From NCBI RefSeq assembly GCF_047663525.1, contig NC_092601.1, positions 15,151,501 through 15,215,500 on the forward strand: a stretch of DNA of 64,000 nt, given 5' to 3'. How positions within the stretch are numbered: position 1 is the stretch's first letter; the number at the start of each line of letters is the position of its first letter. This document shows, piece after piece, positions 38,995 to 49,915 of the stretch. The notes below the pieces were generated by a model that was not told where the DNA came from, did no database searches, and saw nothing but the letters and a program-made list of their open reading frames with translations. The DNA is from Anas platyrhynchos (taxonomy: Eukaryota; Chordata; Aves; Anseriformes; Anatidae). Made by a program: the position numbers and the translations under genes.

Positions 38995-39529
38995 ACATTA
39001 TCTCTCTTTATTTCCTGCTAAAGCTTATTATCCCCTGTTCTCTGAAGGTTTTGTCCTTTTTCTCCTGAATCACAATGGATTTTGATTTTGCACAGGACAA
39101 AACTCAAATAGTGCTTTCTGTGTTTTATGTAGATTCTGCTTCAAGGCAAGCATTGGCTTTGACCTTAGCATAACTTAGCATGAACCTGTGAAAAGATTCA
39201 GGTGTTGTGTATAATCCAAAACAAATCCTCGGGCTCTATAGTGAGAGACAGTAATGCCTTGTTTGTCATTTAATGATATTAACATGTCCTTGTTAATGAT
39301 TTAAAGCAACAAATAGTTCTTAAGTTCTTATTTTGGTGCTGTTTTAAGGACTGCGTATAGCAAGAGTGTCAAATCCTTCATTTGTTGCCTTGTTTAATAT
39401 AGTGTTAACACTTTCTCTGTTCCAGGGGTAGACACAGATGAGCTGGACAGCAATGTTGATGACTGGGAAGAGGAGACTGTTGAATTTTTTATCAATGAAG
39501 AAATTATTACCCTTGCAGAACCAGAGTAA
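24011..39529 (+). CDS. EIF3B: Eukaryotic translation initiation factor 3 subunit B, 18 coding exons
   Basis: Scaffold subunit of eIF3, which organises the 43S preinitiation complex in the cytoplasm. Coding exons: 24011-24554, 27617-27809, 29168-29287, 29380-29437, 29984-30112, 31126-31283, 32142-32273, 32368-32434, 33021-33067, 33788-33998, 34560-34632, 35137-35259, 35770-35848, 36876-37014, 37637-37762, 38238-38315, 38780-38888, 39426-39529. Phases are continuous, giving 829 residues (human about 814). The N-terminus (about 1-175) is acidic, Pro/Ala/Glu-rich and disordered. The RRM is at about 199-282 (SVIVVDNVP as RNP2, KGYIFLEY as RNP1). A beta-propeller spans about 340-700, and a charged C-terminal helix with DDWEEE follows (eIF3i/g contact in the family). 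I chose 24011 because the protein then begins MQ as in human. An in-frame ATG at 23951 (849 residues) is also open. The intron after 38315 starts with GC. Confidence 0.96.
24555..27616 (+). other. EIF3B intron 1 (3.1 kb)
   Basis: Donor GTGGGG after GATGAAG, acceptor TTTGTTTGCAG. GC-rich at its 5' end where the CpG island continues, then AT-rich. It holds a 107-codon open frame on the minus strand (25295-25618) that I do not recognise and consider chance. Confidence 0.75.
27810..38779 (+). other. EIF3B introns 2-16
   Basis: The introns between the listed exons are AT-rich and mostly 90 bases to 1.4 kb long. All have GT-AG ends except the one at 38316-38779. I see no repeat family, RNA gene or nested coding gene in them. 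Confidence 0.7.
38316..38779 (+). other. EIF3B: GC-AG intron of EIF3B
   Basis: The exon ending in codons GCT TCA AAG is followed by GCAAGA. No GT in the next 30 bases keeps both the reading frame and the conserved protein sequence SKASKELVERRR. The acceptor is CCTCTGTAG at 38771-38779. GC donors are a known minor class with an otherwise strong consensus, as here (AAG before GCAAGA). Confidence 0.85.
38889..39425 (+). other. EIF3B last coding-region intron, with long poly(A)
   Basis: Donor GTAAGC, acceptor TCTGTTCCAG. It contains an uninterrupted A run of 29 bases at 38962-38990, the longest homopolymer in the window. Confidence 0.85.
38962..38990. repeat. Poly(A) tract, 29 bases
   Basis: Uninterrupted A run inside an EIF3B intron. 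No target-site duplication or retroposon body was recognised next to it. Confidence 0.9.
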
Positions 39530-39544
39530 TCTAATAAAACTGTG
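39530..39544 (+). other. EIF3B: EIF3B 3' UTR, first part, with AATAAA
   Basis: Fifteen bases follow the stop codon before a GTAAGA donor. They contain AATAAA at 39533-39538. Because the junction is so close to the stop, it should not trigger nonsense-mediated decay. Confidence 0.7.
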
Positions 39545-40655
39545 GTAAGATAGCTTACCTCTCAGTGGAAGGGAACTTTTTCTATTAGCTGCCACTACAG
39601 ATTCAATAATTTGTTTCAGAAGGTTGTCTGCTCGTTGCGTGGGTGTGTGTGCTGTTCTTGAGTTCGTTTGTTTTCTTTGTGGTTAGAGCAAACAAAAGCA
39701 TTCTTAAGTGATCAGACTGTGAGATTTACAAGCTGTACTGAGCAGAATATCATCTATGCCCTATCTTTCCGGAGTGATCAAAGCTGTGATAGAGCAAGGG
39801 TCAACTTTTAAACACAACACATTGCAAGATCATAAAGTTGTTAGTAGGAGAAGTTGAAGTTAGTATTAGATGGGAATTTTGCTTTTCGTAAGAATGTTAT
39901 GGTAGTTAATACTGGTCAGGGCTTTAAATACCATGCTAAAGATAAAGCAAGTTGACTATGGGCTGATATAACTCTAAGCAGATGTTTAAATATCCACTTG
40001 AAATCTGCTGTCATTTTCTAGAAACGTTGGTTAGAATTTGGGTAGCAGCACTTTCTCACTGTTGCTGCTTGTTGCTGGAGTCTTTATTCAATCCAGTGCT
40101 TGTCCCAGTTCTGCTTCATGAATTCATATGGTATAGTTGTGTGTTGAAAACAGGGTAGTTTCAGCAGCTGATGCAGAAGGTTGTCTTCTGAAGAGCTTGA
40201 AATTTATGTTCAGAAGGAAATAGTTTGTGAAGGCACTCGTGTAGGACTTAAAAATTGGATTGCATTCCTGCTCTGTCATGTTTAGGACTTTGTGTAAGGA
40301 AGTGGAGACTGGAAGCATGCCTTTTGCAGCTGTCACTGTACAGTTCTGTAGTAGTTTCCTGGTATCTAAGGAGCCAAAATGAAAGAGCAGTATACCTCTT
40401 GTACCTAAAGAAAAACTAATAGCCTTGATATTTGCAGTTGTATTTAGATCTAGTTTCTAGTTTGTGTCCTGGATGTGGGAGATCTTTTATGGAAGAAGGA
40501 GGGAAAGAAGCTATGTAGTTTCTAGACTTAAACAGTTTAAGAGCAGGTGAAACACATGCTTTTGTAGCTTTTTATGAGATAACATCTGTGGTTAAGGTCG
40601 AGCTGTTTGTATAAGGCACAGTAACTGACTCATCTCTTTTTTTCCTTTTCCGCAG
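39545..40655 (+). other. EIF3B: EIF3B intron in the 3' UTR
   Basis: Donor GTG/GTAAGA at 39545. The acceptor is a very strong pyrimidine tract ending TTTTCCGCAG at 40655. Together with the 18 coding exons this gives 19 exons, the number I recall for human EIF3B. Inferred from signals, not from a transcript. Confidence 0.65.
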
Positions 40656-41205
40656 CACCGCCATATCTTGTGCTAAAAAGAAGTTTGTTCGTTTTCAGAA
40701 AGCCTACGTTGGAATTTTTAATCCATATTCTTGCACTCTGGAAGGGTGGATGCATCAGATTTTCTCCATTCTGACACATTGTAGTGCCTTTAAGTCTTGC
40801 TGCCTGCTGCAGTGAGATACTGAAAAGGCGCTGCTTTTAAATTTTTTTTAGGGTTCAATTTTCTTTTTAAATCCACTAATTACCAGTATTTACTTCCTGA
40901 CTCCTGTGCAGTACTTGCCAACTGGCAGTTTTTTGACGACTGTCAGTGAAGTGAAATTCCTCAGTTGACATCTCTTACACAAACCCACACACACAATGTT
41001 TCTGTTCCAGGACTCTTTTTATGTCCCAAGTGCATGGACAGGTGTTCACTTTGTTTGGGGAAAAGTCACCAGAACCATTTTTCGTATGATGTGTTTTAGT
41101 GTGCTGAAGCAGCACTACAGCGGGCTATATCCTCCTCCTTTCAGATTGTGAAAGGATGTCTCCCTTAAAGAGCTGAATATGGAAATAAAAGCAGACTGAT
41201 ACTAA
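40656..41205 (+). other. EIF3B: EIF3B terminal noncoding exon (3' UTR)
   Basis: Runs from the acceptor at 40655 to about 15-20 bases past the poly(A) signal AATAAA at 41184-41189. It carries no long open frame. The 3' end is approximate. Further AATAAA motifs downstream (near 42442, 42521, 43179, 43299 and 43346) could serve longer forms. Confidence 0.65.
41184..41189 (+). terminator. EIF3B polyadenylation signal
   Basis: Canonical AATAAA about 530 bases into the terminal exon, in a position typical for a main poly(A) site. Confidence 0.6.
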
Positions 41206-42688
41206 AACCAGGCTGGCTCTGCGTTGTTTGTAGGGAATCTTTCCCTGAATGATCAAGCATACCCAGATTAATGCAAATGTTTGCCCTATTCACTTTATAG
41301 TTGTTTTGGATTGTTTTTTCCCCAAAGTTCCTGTTCTTGTATAATGCTGAAGTTTTGCTTTTTTTTTTTTCTTTGCTTTTATGATGGTACAACTCATTAA
41401 TTGGACAGATTAACCTGTTAACTAGTGAAGTGACTGGAAAATAAGTGCATTTCTTAAAGCCATTTGCAAACTCAAATGAGCTTAGGGAGCTCCTGGATTA
41501 GTTTCACTTACTAGTGACCACTGCAAACCTTCTGAGAAGGTCTGTATATGTTTGCCTTATTCTCACTGTTACACATGTAACTTCATTTCTAAAGACCTCT
41601 TCCTTCAGAGGGGAAAAGTGTACTTAAAGCTGGTGGTGCAACTTCTGTATATTCATACCTATACATAGAAATTCTTTTCTGCATATTGACAGAGATTGCT
41701 GGCCTGCTGCTTTCCCTTTGAGGGGCAGAGTTTAAAAGGAGGAATTCACCTGTCTCCCTTCAAGGGCCTGGCCAGTAATTGCTAATACAAGCCCTCTTGA
41801 TTTGCTTTTATTAAAACCTGAGCTTACTTGCATAGCAGTTTCTATGATGGTTCCAAAGTGGAAGGCAGGGAGTCTTCTGGCAAAGGGTACCCCCACTCAG
41901 CTGGCAGCAACCAAGGGACATTAGCATTTTTACCACTCACTTTCACCTTAGGTGAACTTACTGTGATAGCAAATGCTCAGGTCCTTCAGTTCACTCCCAT
42001 GTTCCCTTCCCAGGAAGGCTCTTGAAAATTATTGTTCCATAATGATGGTATTAATTCAAAGCTTCCATAGGTCACTTCTAAAACAGCAGATGTTTTTCAC
42101 CGGAGCCTGTATTAGCTTCCAGTTTCTGCATTTGTTCCTTCATAATCAATATGTACATTATGATGATAAAAGTTAGGTCTGCAGTGCTTACCAAGCTCAT
42201 CCCTCAACTGGACTGGAACAAATATTTGCTTTCTGCCAAAACAGTGCAGAAGTTCCAGCACATCCATTTTTCGGTAATGGCTTGAACTTCTGTAGTACTA
42301 ACGATCTTAATTACCCTTGAGTTGTGAAGAGCTGTCTTAACTGTTTTCTAAGTTATGAACTGAAAGGTGTTTTTTTTTCCTCCATGCAATGGAGTTTTAA
42401 TAAGCTACTGTGTTTTATTCCTGGCTGTTTTCAAAGTAAGGAAATAAAATGCCTGTGTTAAATGAATTAAGTCCTAATGTGCTTCTCTGAAGCGTGGATC
42501 ATCAGTGAGCAAGTAATTAGAATAAAGCTTGATGCTCTGGAAGTTGACAAGATGTTCTTACCAGTAATTAAGGCCTCTTACCTGTAACACTGGTATTTCT
42601 GACACTGTTCACTTCAACTTCTGTGTCTTTTCTGTGGTGTTTCTTACTTCAGGTGTTTACCACAAACAGACTACTTATGAAATTGCTT

Positions 42689-42735
42689 TATGGGTATATA
42701 TTTGGCAAGGTTATATTATATGGGTATATATTTGG
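42689..42735. repeat. Short tandem duplication, 30-base period
   Basis: The 17-mer TATGGGTATATATTTGG occurs at 42689-42705 and again at 42719-42735, with similar TATA-rich sequence between them. Confidence 0.85.
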
Positions 42736-44598
42736 TATATATATTTTGCTGCTTTGTTCAGCACATCTCTCAGTAACAGCAGGAGCAGTAGTAGGGAGGA
42801 AGGATCCTGTTGGATTGAATCCATGCTGGGATATAGCTTCAAGTGCTCCATGCTGCTGCCTTTCAGCCTGCAGTCCTTGGCCTTTGTGAGTTTTTCTGAA
42901 GGATGATTAAGAGAAGCAGGTTTGTAAATAACGTGCTTCAAGAGGGTTTGTGGAGGGCTTCCACCAGCAGGTGTACCTCTGCCTGCAAGGGCCTACGATT
43001 AGGGAAAGGGAGAGAAGATGACAAAAATTTGAGCATTGAGTAGGATAGTGCTTCCTTGTGTTTGCTGAAGCATTTTCTCAAGTATTCTTAGTGATTGTTT
43101 TTTAAACAGCAAGACTATAACTGGAGCAGTTAATATAATCCTGGTCTAATCTGTACATCTACAGTCTTTACTATGAATTTGTAATAAACATTCTCATGAC
43201 CTTTTAACTATCTGCAGTCCTTAATGCAAACTTCACAGAGCAAGCTTTGTTCACTTTCTACACCAAGTTTTGATTTCTTAAATTTGAATATTTTTTTAAA
43301 TAAAACCTTACTGTAACTCTTACGAGCTTTGAATTTTATTGCCAAATAAATAATGAAGACAAAGTGATCCTGTTGTGTTTCTTAAATAAATTTTTGAAAT
43401 AAATCCTTCTCGAACAGGGTTTTTCAAAGTGTCCCCATCTCCTTGGGATGTGTTTGAGTGGTGTATTGATTAGGCAGCCAAGAACAGCTGGGGTTGTAGT
43501 CCTGCTGGAGTCTATTGACATTCTCAGTCCTCGGCATCTCTCTGTTGACCAGGGTAAGAGGAATGCTTTGAAAATTAATGCTTTTCCAAGTTTCAGCCTT
43601 CAATCCTCTGTCTCTCTTTTACTGAAGCACTGCTTTTACATCATGCTGAAACACAACCGGGGTGCACACACAAACCTCTGCTCAAAGCAGAATCTCTCTT
43701 AAAATAAAGTCAATAATATCCACAATACCTTTCATTCCTTTCTAATGCAGGAAAAAGCCTTAGTCCTTGGTGTGACCCCTCTTCCATATGCTGTTGCTTT
43801 CGGTCTGTTTTCTTACCCTTAGGGCCTGGGGTTGCCAAATACAGTGATTAACGGGACTGTTCCAGAGGTTAAAGCTGTCCAAGAGAGACTTTTGTCATCC
43901 CCTGCTCCACCACACTTGGGATTGTGGTGTGCAAAATACTATTTTCTAATGCTCTGAAGTGAAAGGAAAGTTTGGCCCACAGGAGTTGGGTGCATGAGTG
44001 TGTTTAAGGAGATGAAGTTAATTGTTGCATTCTTCTGAATATCAAAAGCAATGGAAATCCGGGTGGTGCACCCTGTACTCAGAACCTTGTGCTGGAAATG
44101 TCATTTTGCTGCCACTTGAACTACTCCAAAACGTCCACCCCAGTGCTTTAGAGTTGGAGCTGCTCCCTAAAACCCTCATTACATTGACAGGTAGCTTGAC
44201 TTGTTATTACGGAAATAAATTCGGTTCCTATAGAAACCTGTTGCATGTGACTGGCGGGGCCATAAAACGAGTCTGTTTAAATAACTGTGCACCCTCCTGA
44301 TAAGGCTCCGTTTACGTACATGCATTACGTGGTGTTGTCAGCACCAGCCATCCTTTCAGGAGCTGCTTATTTTACGAAGGGGGAAAGAGCCACAGAAAGG
44401 TGGAAATAATTTTTCAAGTCTGTAATTAGCTGAGACTCCCAGGGCAGCTTTTAGGTGGGTTTTGCGTGGGTGGTCTTCTCTGGTGCCCCTCTGCCAGGCC
44501 CGAAGGCTCGGAACCAGCGACCGTGCAACTCGTGGGCTGCTGTGACGTGAGCCGGGGTCAGAACAGCACCACGCTCCTGACCCGTCGAGTTGTGGCAT

Positions 44599-44624
44599 TA
44601 GTTAATTGCTGGTAGTTAATTGCT
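44599..44624. repeat. Direct repeat TAGTTAATTGCT, two copies
   Basis: Two perfect 12-base copies (44599-44610 and 44613-44624) are separated by two bases, giving a 14-base period. Each contains the homeodomain-type core TTAATTG, so this may be a regulatory dimer site. Confidence 0.6.
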
Positions 44625-46238
44625 ACTTGCAATCACTCCAGATTGTGTGCAAGCAGTTCTCAGGGAACACCACGGGCCTGCACAGATCCAGGCCGACCCG
44701 CTCTGAACTGCTTGACAGGCTCATTGTGAACGCTGCCTGGGTTTAAATGAAATGGGCACTTAGCAAAGTGCAATTCCCTTTCTTTGTCATGGGTAACTTT
44801 AATCAGTGTTTCGGGAGCACAGGGTAAATACGCAGGCCTGCTCGGCTCTGCTGCTGGTGGTGCCGTGACCTCTGAAGGCTGCTGGCAGCAGCACCGACAC
44901 GGCTGAGTTCGTGCTACCATGTCCAGCAGCGTGAGTCCTGCTGTGCTGGGGCAGAAACGGGGAATGAGGAGGAAGAATTTGTCAAGGTAGGAGTGTGAAT
45001 CATGGGAGAATCAACTGGCTTAAGCCTCTGTGAGCTCTCCAGGCCCTGAGCTTGAGGCCTGAAGACCCACCAGTTGAACATATGCAGCAAGAGGCAGTCA
45101 CTGTTGGCAGTAGGTGGCCCTTCACATTCATCCCATCCACCAAGCTGAGGTAGAGGAGGGAGCTGCCCTCATCGCCCACAGCCTGGGCGAGCTGGGGGGC
45201 TGTGGCTGTGCCCCCTTACGGAGTGGGAGATGGCCTCGCAGGACCCCAGGCCTGTGTGGACCACGATGAGGTTGTGTGGGAGCCAGAAGGGCCAAACACT
45301 TTCAGACCCCCCAAAACTCCCGGCCTTACTGTGACACCGATACCGCTCTTCGTGCTCATCGTGCTTCCTTTCACCAGTTCTGCTCCTTCCACCTCTTGCT
45401 CTCATTTTAGGAGGCACAGATAGCAGGAGGTCCAGATCTACTTTTTTTTTTTTTTACATCGCCACATCTATTTACACATTTTTATTGTGCCCTTTTTATT
45501 CGCCTTCTTTTCCAATGTAAATCTCGTTATTTTCTATCTAACTTCATCTGATCTTTCTCTGAACCCTTTCTGAGTACATGCTAATTTTGTAATAAGTCTA
45601 CACAATATTCAAATGATAGCAGCTCAGAAGCAAAGAGCAGGAATCTCTCTTTCCTCCTTATGGATTATCTTACAAATGTAATTTTTGTTTAGCACCTTAC
45701 TGGAGAAATGCCTTTTGTTTTTTTCCTCAGCAGTCATTAACCTCACAAGGACATCAGCTTTATTTTTATACAGCTTATTCAGACTCATACCATCTGCCTT
45801 GAGATCTATTTTCTCTAATAGGAATCTGGGAATGAAATGTGAATTATGTTAGTCTGAGTAAATTTCATCCATGAAAATGAGTTTCTCTTAATAATACAAA
45901 TAATTGTATTATGAAAGCAAATTAATTGACTGGGCATTTGAAGTACTTAGATTTCTTGCCGTGTTTTGGATTACATCGCATTCTCTGCTATTTTTACTCC
46001 CAGCATAACTTATTTAGAGCTGCTTCTATCTGCTTATTGATCCTAAATCAAAACTGACTCTGTTGTCTTATGTTTTAATGCTTCTGTGCAGCAGCAGCAG
46101 ATCTATGCTTTTAGAGCGGTGCTGGCTAGATGAGGTGCTAACCCCAGATTGCTGCCTAAGCCTCACAAAAACAGACCTTCAAGGAGCTGGCAGAGAGGGA
46201 CTTTTGCACGTGTGCATGCTGCAAGCAAAATTTGGATG

Positions 46239-46335
46239 TAGAATCATTAAGGTTGGGAAAGGCCTTCGAGATCATCTGGTCCAAGCATCACCAATGTCAC
46301 CCACTAAACCATGTCCCTACACACCAGGTCCAGCC
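46239..46335 (-). mobile_element. CR1 LINE 3'-end fragment
   Basis: The plus-strand text beginning AGAATCATTAAGGTTGGGAA and continuing through GATCATCTGGTCCAA and CCACTAAACCATGTCCCT matches the antisense 3' region of avian CR1 elements, as remembered from the family. The element therefore lies on the minus strand. It is 5'-truncated with no open reverse transcriptase. Boundaries are approximate. Confidence 0.75.
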
Positions 46336-49300
46336 TTTACATTGCAAAGGCTGAATCAAAGGTGTCAGAAAGTGTTACGGACCGAGTTTCTGAAGGAAAC
46401 AGGCTGGGAGCGTTCTCCAGGGACTTCTCTTGGTGCCACGCTGGCATGTGCACGAGGCTGTGCCAGCCCTCCTTGTGCAGGCAGCGGCTGCTGAGCATGG
46501 ACCTGGGCTTCCCTCAGTGCCTGCTCTTGGATTTCTTCAGTTCTTAAGGACTAGTGAAAACAAAAGAGGAACAAATATGGTTCTGGCAGCTGAAAACTTG
46601 CAGATCAAAACTAGAGATACCTGCTAGGAAATGCAAATAAATAGAGCTCGATCAAAGTCTTGGCATTTCTTATGGGCGTTTGTCCTACAGCCTTGACTCT
46701 TTGCCATAGCTGGCACACCAAAGCAGTAATTCTGAACAAGCAGTAGTCAGTCTATGCTCTAATTGCTTATCTAATGATCTATTTACCTGAGGGCACGCTG
46801 TTCTGGAGGACAAGTCACAGGGTTCTCTGTCCCTTCCCTTGAGGCCTGAACATCTCCTGGGCCATATCGGTGGAGGAGAAAGAATGCCCTTCTATGCTGT
46901 AATTACGTGCTATGATATTTATGTGCCAAAGTAGATCCTAGGGGGGCTGTAGAGAAACAGAACCAGTTCTGTAACCTGGTGCAACTCTTCTCCCCCCTTT
47001 GTTTTTCCCTGAATGAGAGCCACAAACATGACATCTTGGTCCTTCAGCAGCGCAAAAGTTTCTATCAGCCCATCTGCAGGAGAGGTTTGGAAGGTGGCGT
47101 CAGGCACATTTATTCCCAAATAATTGAATTCTGTCACAGTTCCTCTGTCCAAATCCTGGCTGAAAATGGAGAAAAGAGGTCCCGTGCCCCCCTGCCTGCA
47201 TGGGGTTTAGTTGGATGTAATGTCACTGCAGCCACCACACATACCAATGCCAGTGACTCACTGCACCAGGGACTTTTCAGCAGCTCATTTTCCAAACCAC
47301 AGAGGCTGTGAACTCAGTTGCAGAACAAAGCTTCTCATCCCCAGCATTCTGCATGTAAGCGTTTTCTATGTAAACCTGTAGTGCCACATTCCTTTTATTA
47401 AGAGATGCCATGGTGATATGGTGATGGTGCTGTAGGAAATCCAGGTAGGTTAACTAAACCCAAACATAAAAGTTCTTATTCTGACTTAATTTTTTAACAG
47501 AGAATTGCCCTGATGAATCCAACAAACATCCTGATGACACTGGTCTAATTGATCCTGGGAAAAAACATTTGTATTTGATATGGTTTTTGAACACAAAGCA
47601 ATCCAGTTAACATCCTCCTCCACTATTTTTTTTTACCCAAAGGCTTAATGTTCACATTGTTTTCTCTCCTTAGATGAATGCTTTTGGCAGGTGAGTAAGA
47701 ACTGAACATCCCAACAAGGAAAAAAAAGCACAGGGAGATTCACAGTACTCATTCTGCCTCTCCCTCCCGTGCTGGGACTGCCCCAGTGCAGGGCACATGA
47801 GCAGGGATAAAGAGCTTGGTCTGAGGTCTCCAGCCAGCAAGGTCACTGCCACGCTGTTCAGCTCTCTTGCTCACGCTCTTCTTTCTCGTGCCTCTTGTTT
47901 TACAGGCTGAGGCACTGAGTGGTAGCGCCCTGACCGAGCTGTGCGTTGCAGCCAGCTGTAAGGTGCAGCGTGAGGGTTTAATCAGCACCTGCATTTTGTG
48001 ATCACCATAGCGTGACTGCAGCCTTATGTATCACAAACAATTCAGATTCCATTTTCTTTCACATGAACCTCCAGCGTAGCACCCTTCCACGCTACCCAAG
48101 GCATGTTTTTGGAGGCCCACTGGCACTTCTCAATAGAAAGGAGAAGGTCAAGGAGTGAATTTACTCCCTTCTTCAGCACTCATTAAAAATAAACTAAGCA
48201 TTCCATGTTCACAGTCCAAGAAAACAAATATAAACACCTCTATTTTAGTAAGCTCTTGCATCTTGCTTGTGTTTAGAAAATTCAATAAACCTCTGTGCTT
48301 TTCTGCTTATTTTGATGTGTCAGTATTCAAATTGTTCACAAATTGTTCCAAAGCCCAGGAATTTTGTAAAACTTACTGAGAAAATCATGGGGAATGCAAT
48401 TAGGTATAGATTATTTGGACAGCTGTAGTGCCTGACTGTAAGTTTATGCTTTTTTGAAAGATTTAGGAAGAATTATGTGTCCGTGACCAAAAGCCTGATA
48501 AGAGGAGTCATTTCTGGCTACAGTGCAACCATTTCTCTTTATATGGTCTAACAGGTGAAGTCCTTCCTGTAGCTGCACTGCTCCAGGTGAATAAAATACA
48601 TCTGGACAAACCAAAGGGAGTTATATTGCTAATTAACTGCTTACTGCAGGGACAAGATTGAGGCATTAAAATGCTGTTCTCATGGGGAAGTGTGGATCTT
48701 CCTTAAATGCTAAAGCTTTCCTAAGTCTGAAGAGTCGCTTAATTAGGATGGAATCAGTGGAGACAAATCTTACCATTAACAAGGAAGAGGAGACGAGGGT
48801 GTCTGAGCAGCCCAAGTATCAGGGTCAGAAAGGACAGCCAGGTATTCCTAGAGCTCAGCAGCTTTTGGTGAGACGAAGCTGGATTCACTGGCATGCTCTG
48901 TGGCATCCTCAGCCCTGGAGAAACCAGCACTCCGTGCTCCTCTGTTGCTTTAGAGCAGTGGTTGGCAGCTCAAGCAGCCTAAAAATAAATAAAAGTCTTG
49001 GCATGTTTTTTTATTATTATTATTACTATTAACATCAATTATTAATACCAATTTAACATTAGCACTACAAATAAATTAACATATTTTATTAGGTGAACAA
49101 GTATTACTTGGAAAAACGTAACCCAGCTTTTGAGTGCAGCCTTTTTCAGGTCTGAGAAAGCAGCATCACGTTTCACAGCTGAGTTCAGTTAGGGAGCAGC
49201 TGGGCCCTCTGAGAGAAAACGTGCCGGGTACCAGCAGAACAGACGGATGCTGGCGGGTGGAAAATAAAGCAGCTGGCTCCTAGGGGAGGGAGGAAACACT

Positions 49301-49539
49301 GGAGCTCAGAGAGGTGATTTGAGGGAGAGATTTTAAGTAACCAGTATTTCTGTTGAGACCAGGACTTTTGGTGTGGTGCAGCTATGCATTTTAATGTTGG
49401 AAATCATCTTTAGAAGAGATTGAAGAGCTATCCTTTAAGAACTGAGAGACTGGAGCTGGGTCACCTTTTGCAGGAGAAGGGCTTACTCTTACCTGCAGCT
49501 CTGTGCCTTGGTATAGGGTTTAATCCTGTGCTTTCAGGT

Positions 49540-49915
49540 TGGCTTTGCTGGAGACATTGCTTTGACATCTAAATCTTGACCCAGGCGATGCTGCACGTGT
49601 TCTCCAAGAGCAGGGCCACCACTGTGAAATGTGTACATTGTCCTTCTGTCCCCCTTCCCTTCCCACCCTCCAACCAGACCCAGAACAAGGGCAAAGGAGT
49701 GAAAGAAGGAGCCCACATCAACCACTTGCTGCTGGCTCTGGGCAACTGCATTGAGGCCTTGAGTGGGAAGGGGGGAGCTGCACCCAGTTTGTCGATTTTC
49801 AAGACTGCAAACTCGTGGTTGTTGAAGGTATCGTACACCGTGGGTCAACGAGGAGCTTGGTGTGCTTGTTGCTGGTATTACTGCCCAAATCAGTTCTCAA
49901 GAGATGGTCCCTGAA
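49540..49915 (+). pseudogene. Decayed kinesin (KIF19-like) motor-domain fragment
   Basis: The frame at 49678-49776 reads TQNKGKGVKEGAHIN and then LLALGNCIEALSGKGG. This matches the kinesin motor segment after the DLAGSE switch II motif, closest to what I recall of KIF19 (KEGAHINRSLLALGNCINALS). The conserved RS of INRS is HL here. A shift to the +2 frame then gives FVDFQDCKL (49788-49814), corresponding to the kinesin YxNFRDSKL segment, and a further shift gives SWLLK. Weaker similarity continues to about 49915 (GCCCAAATCAG, resembling the IAHIS codons). A possible upstream match (AMLHV, about 49585) is weaker. Frameshifts and lost consensus residues mark it as non-functional. Whether it is a retrocopy or an exon relic is open. 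Confidence 0.55.

Noticed and set aside
44022-44300. 92-codon plus-strand frame
   Set aside because: No homology recognised and no splice context; better explained as noncoding, possibly regulatory, DNA.
49576-49914. The kinesin-like segment as part of a functional gene
   Set aside because: The motor match breaks into at least three frames and loses consensus residues, and no DLAGSE or P-loop exon is seen nearby.
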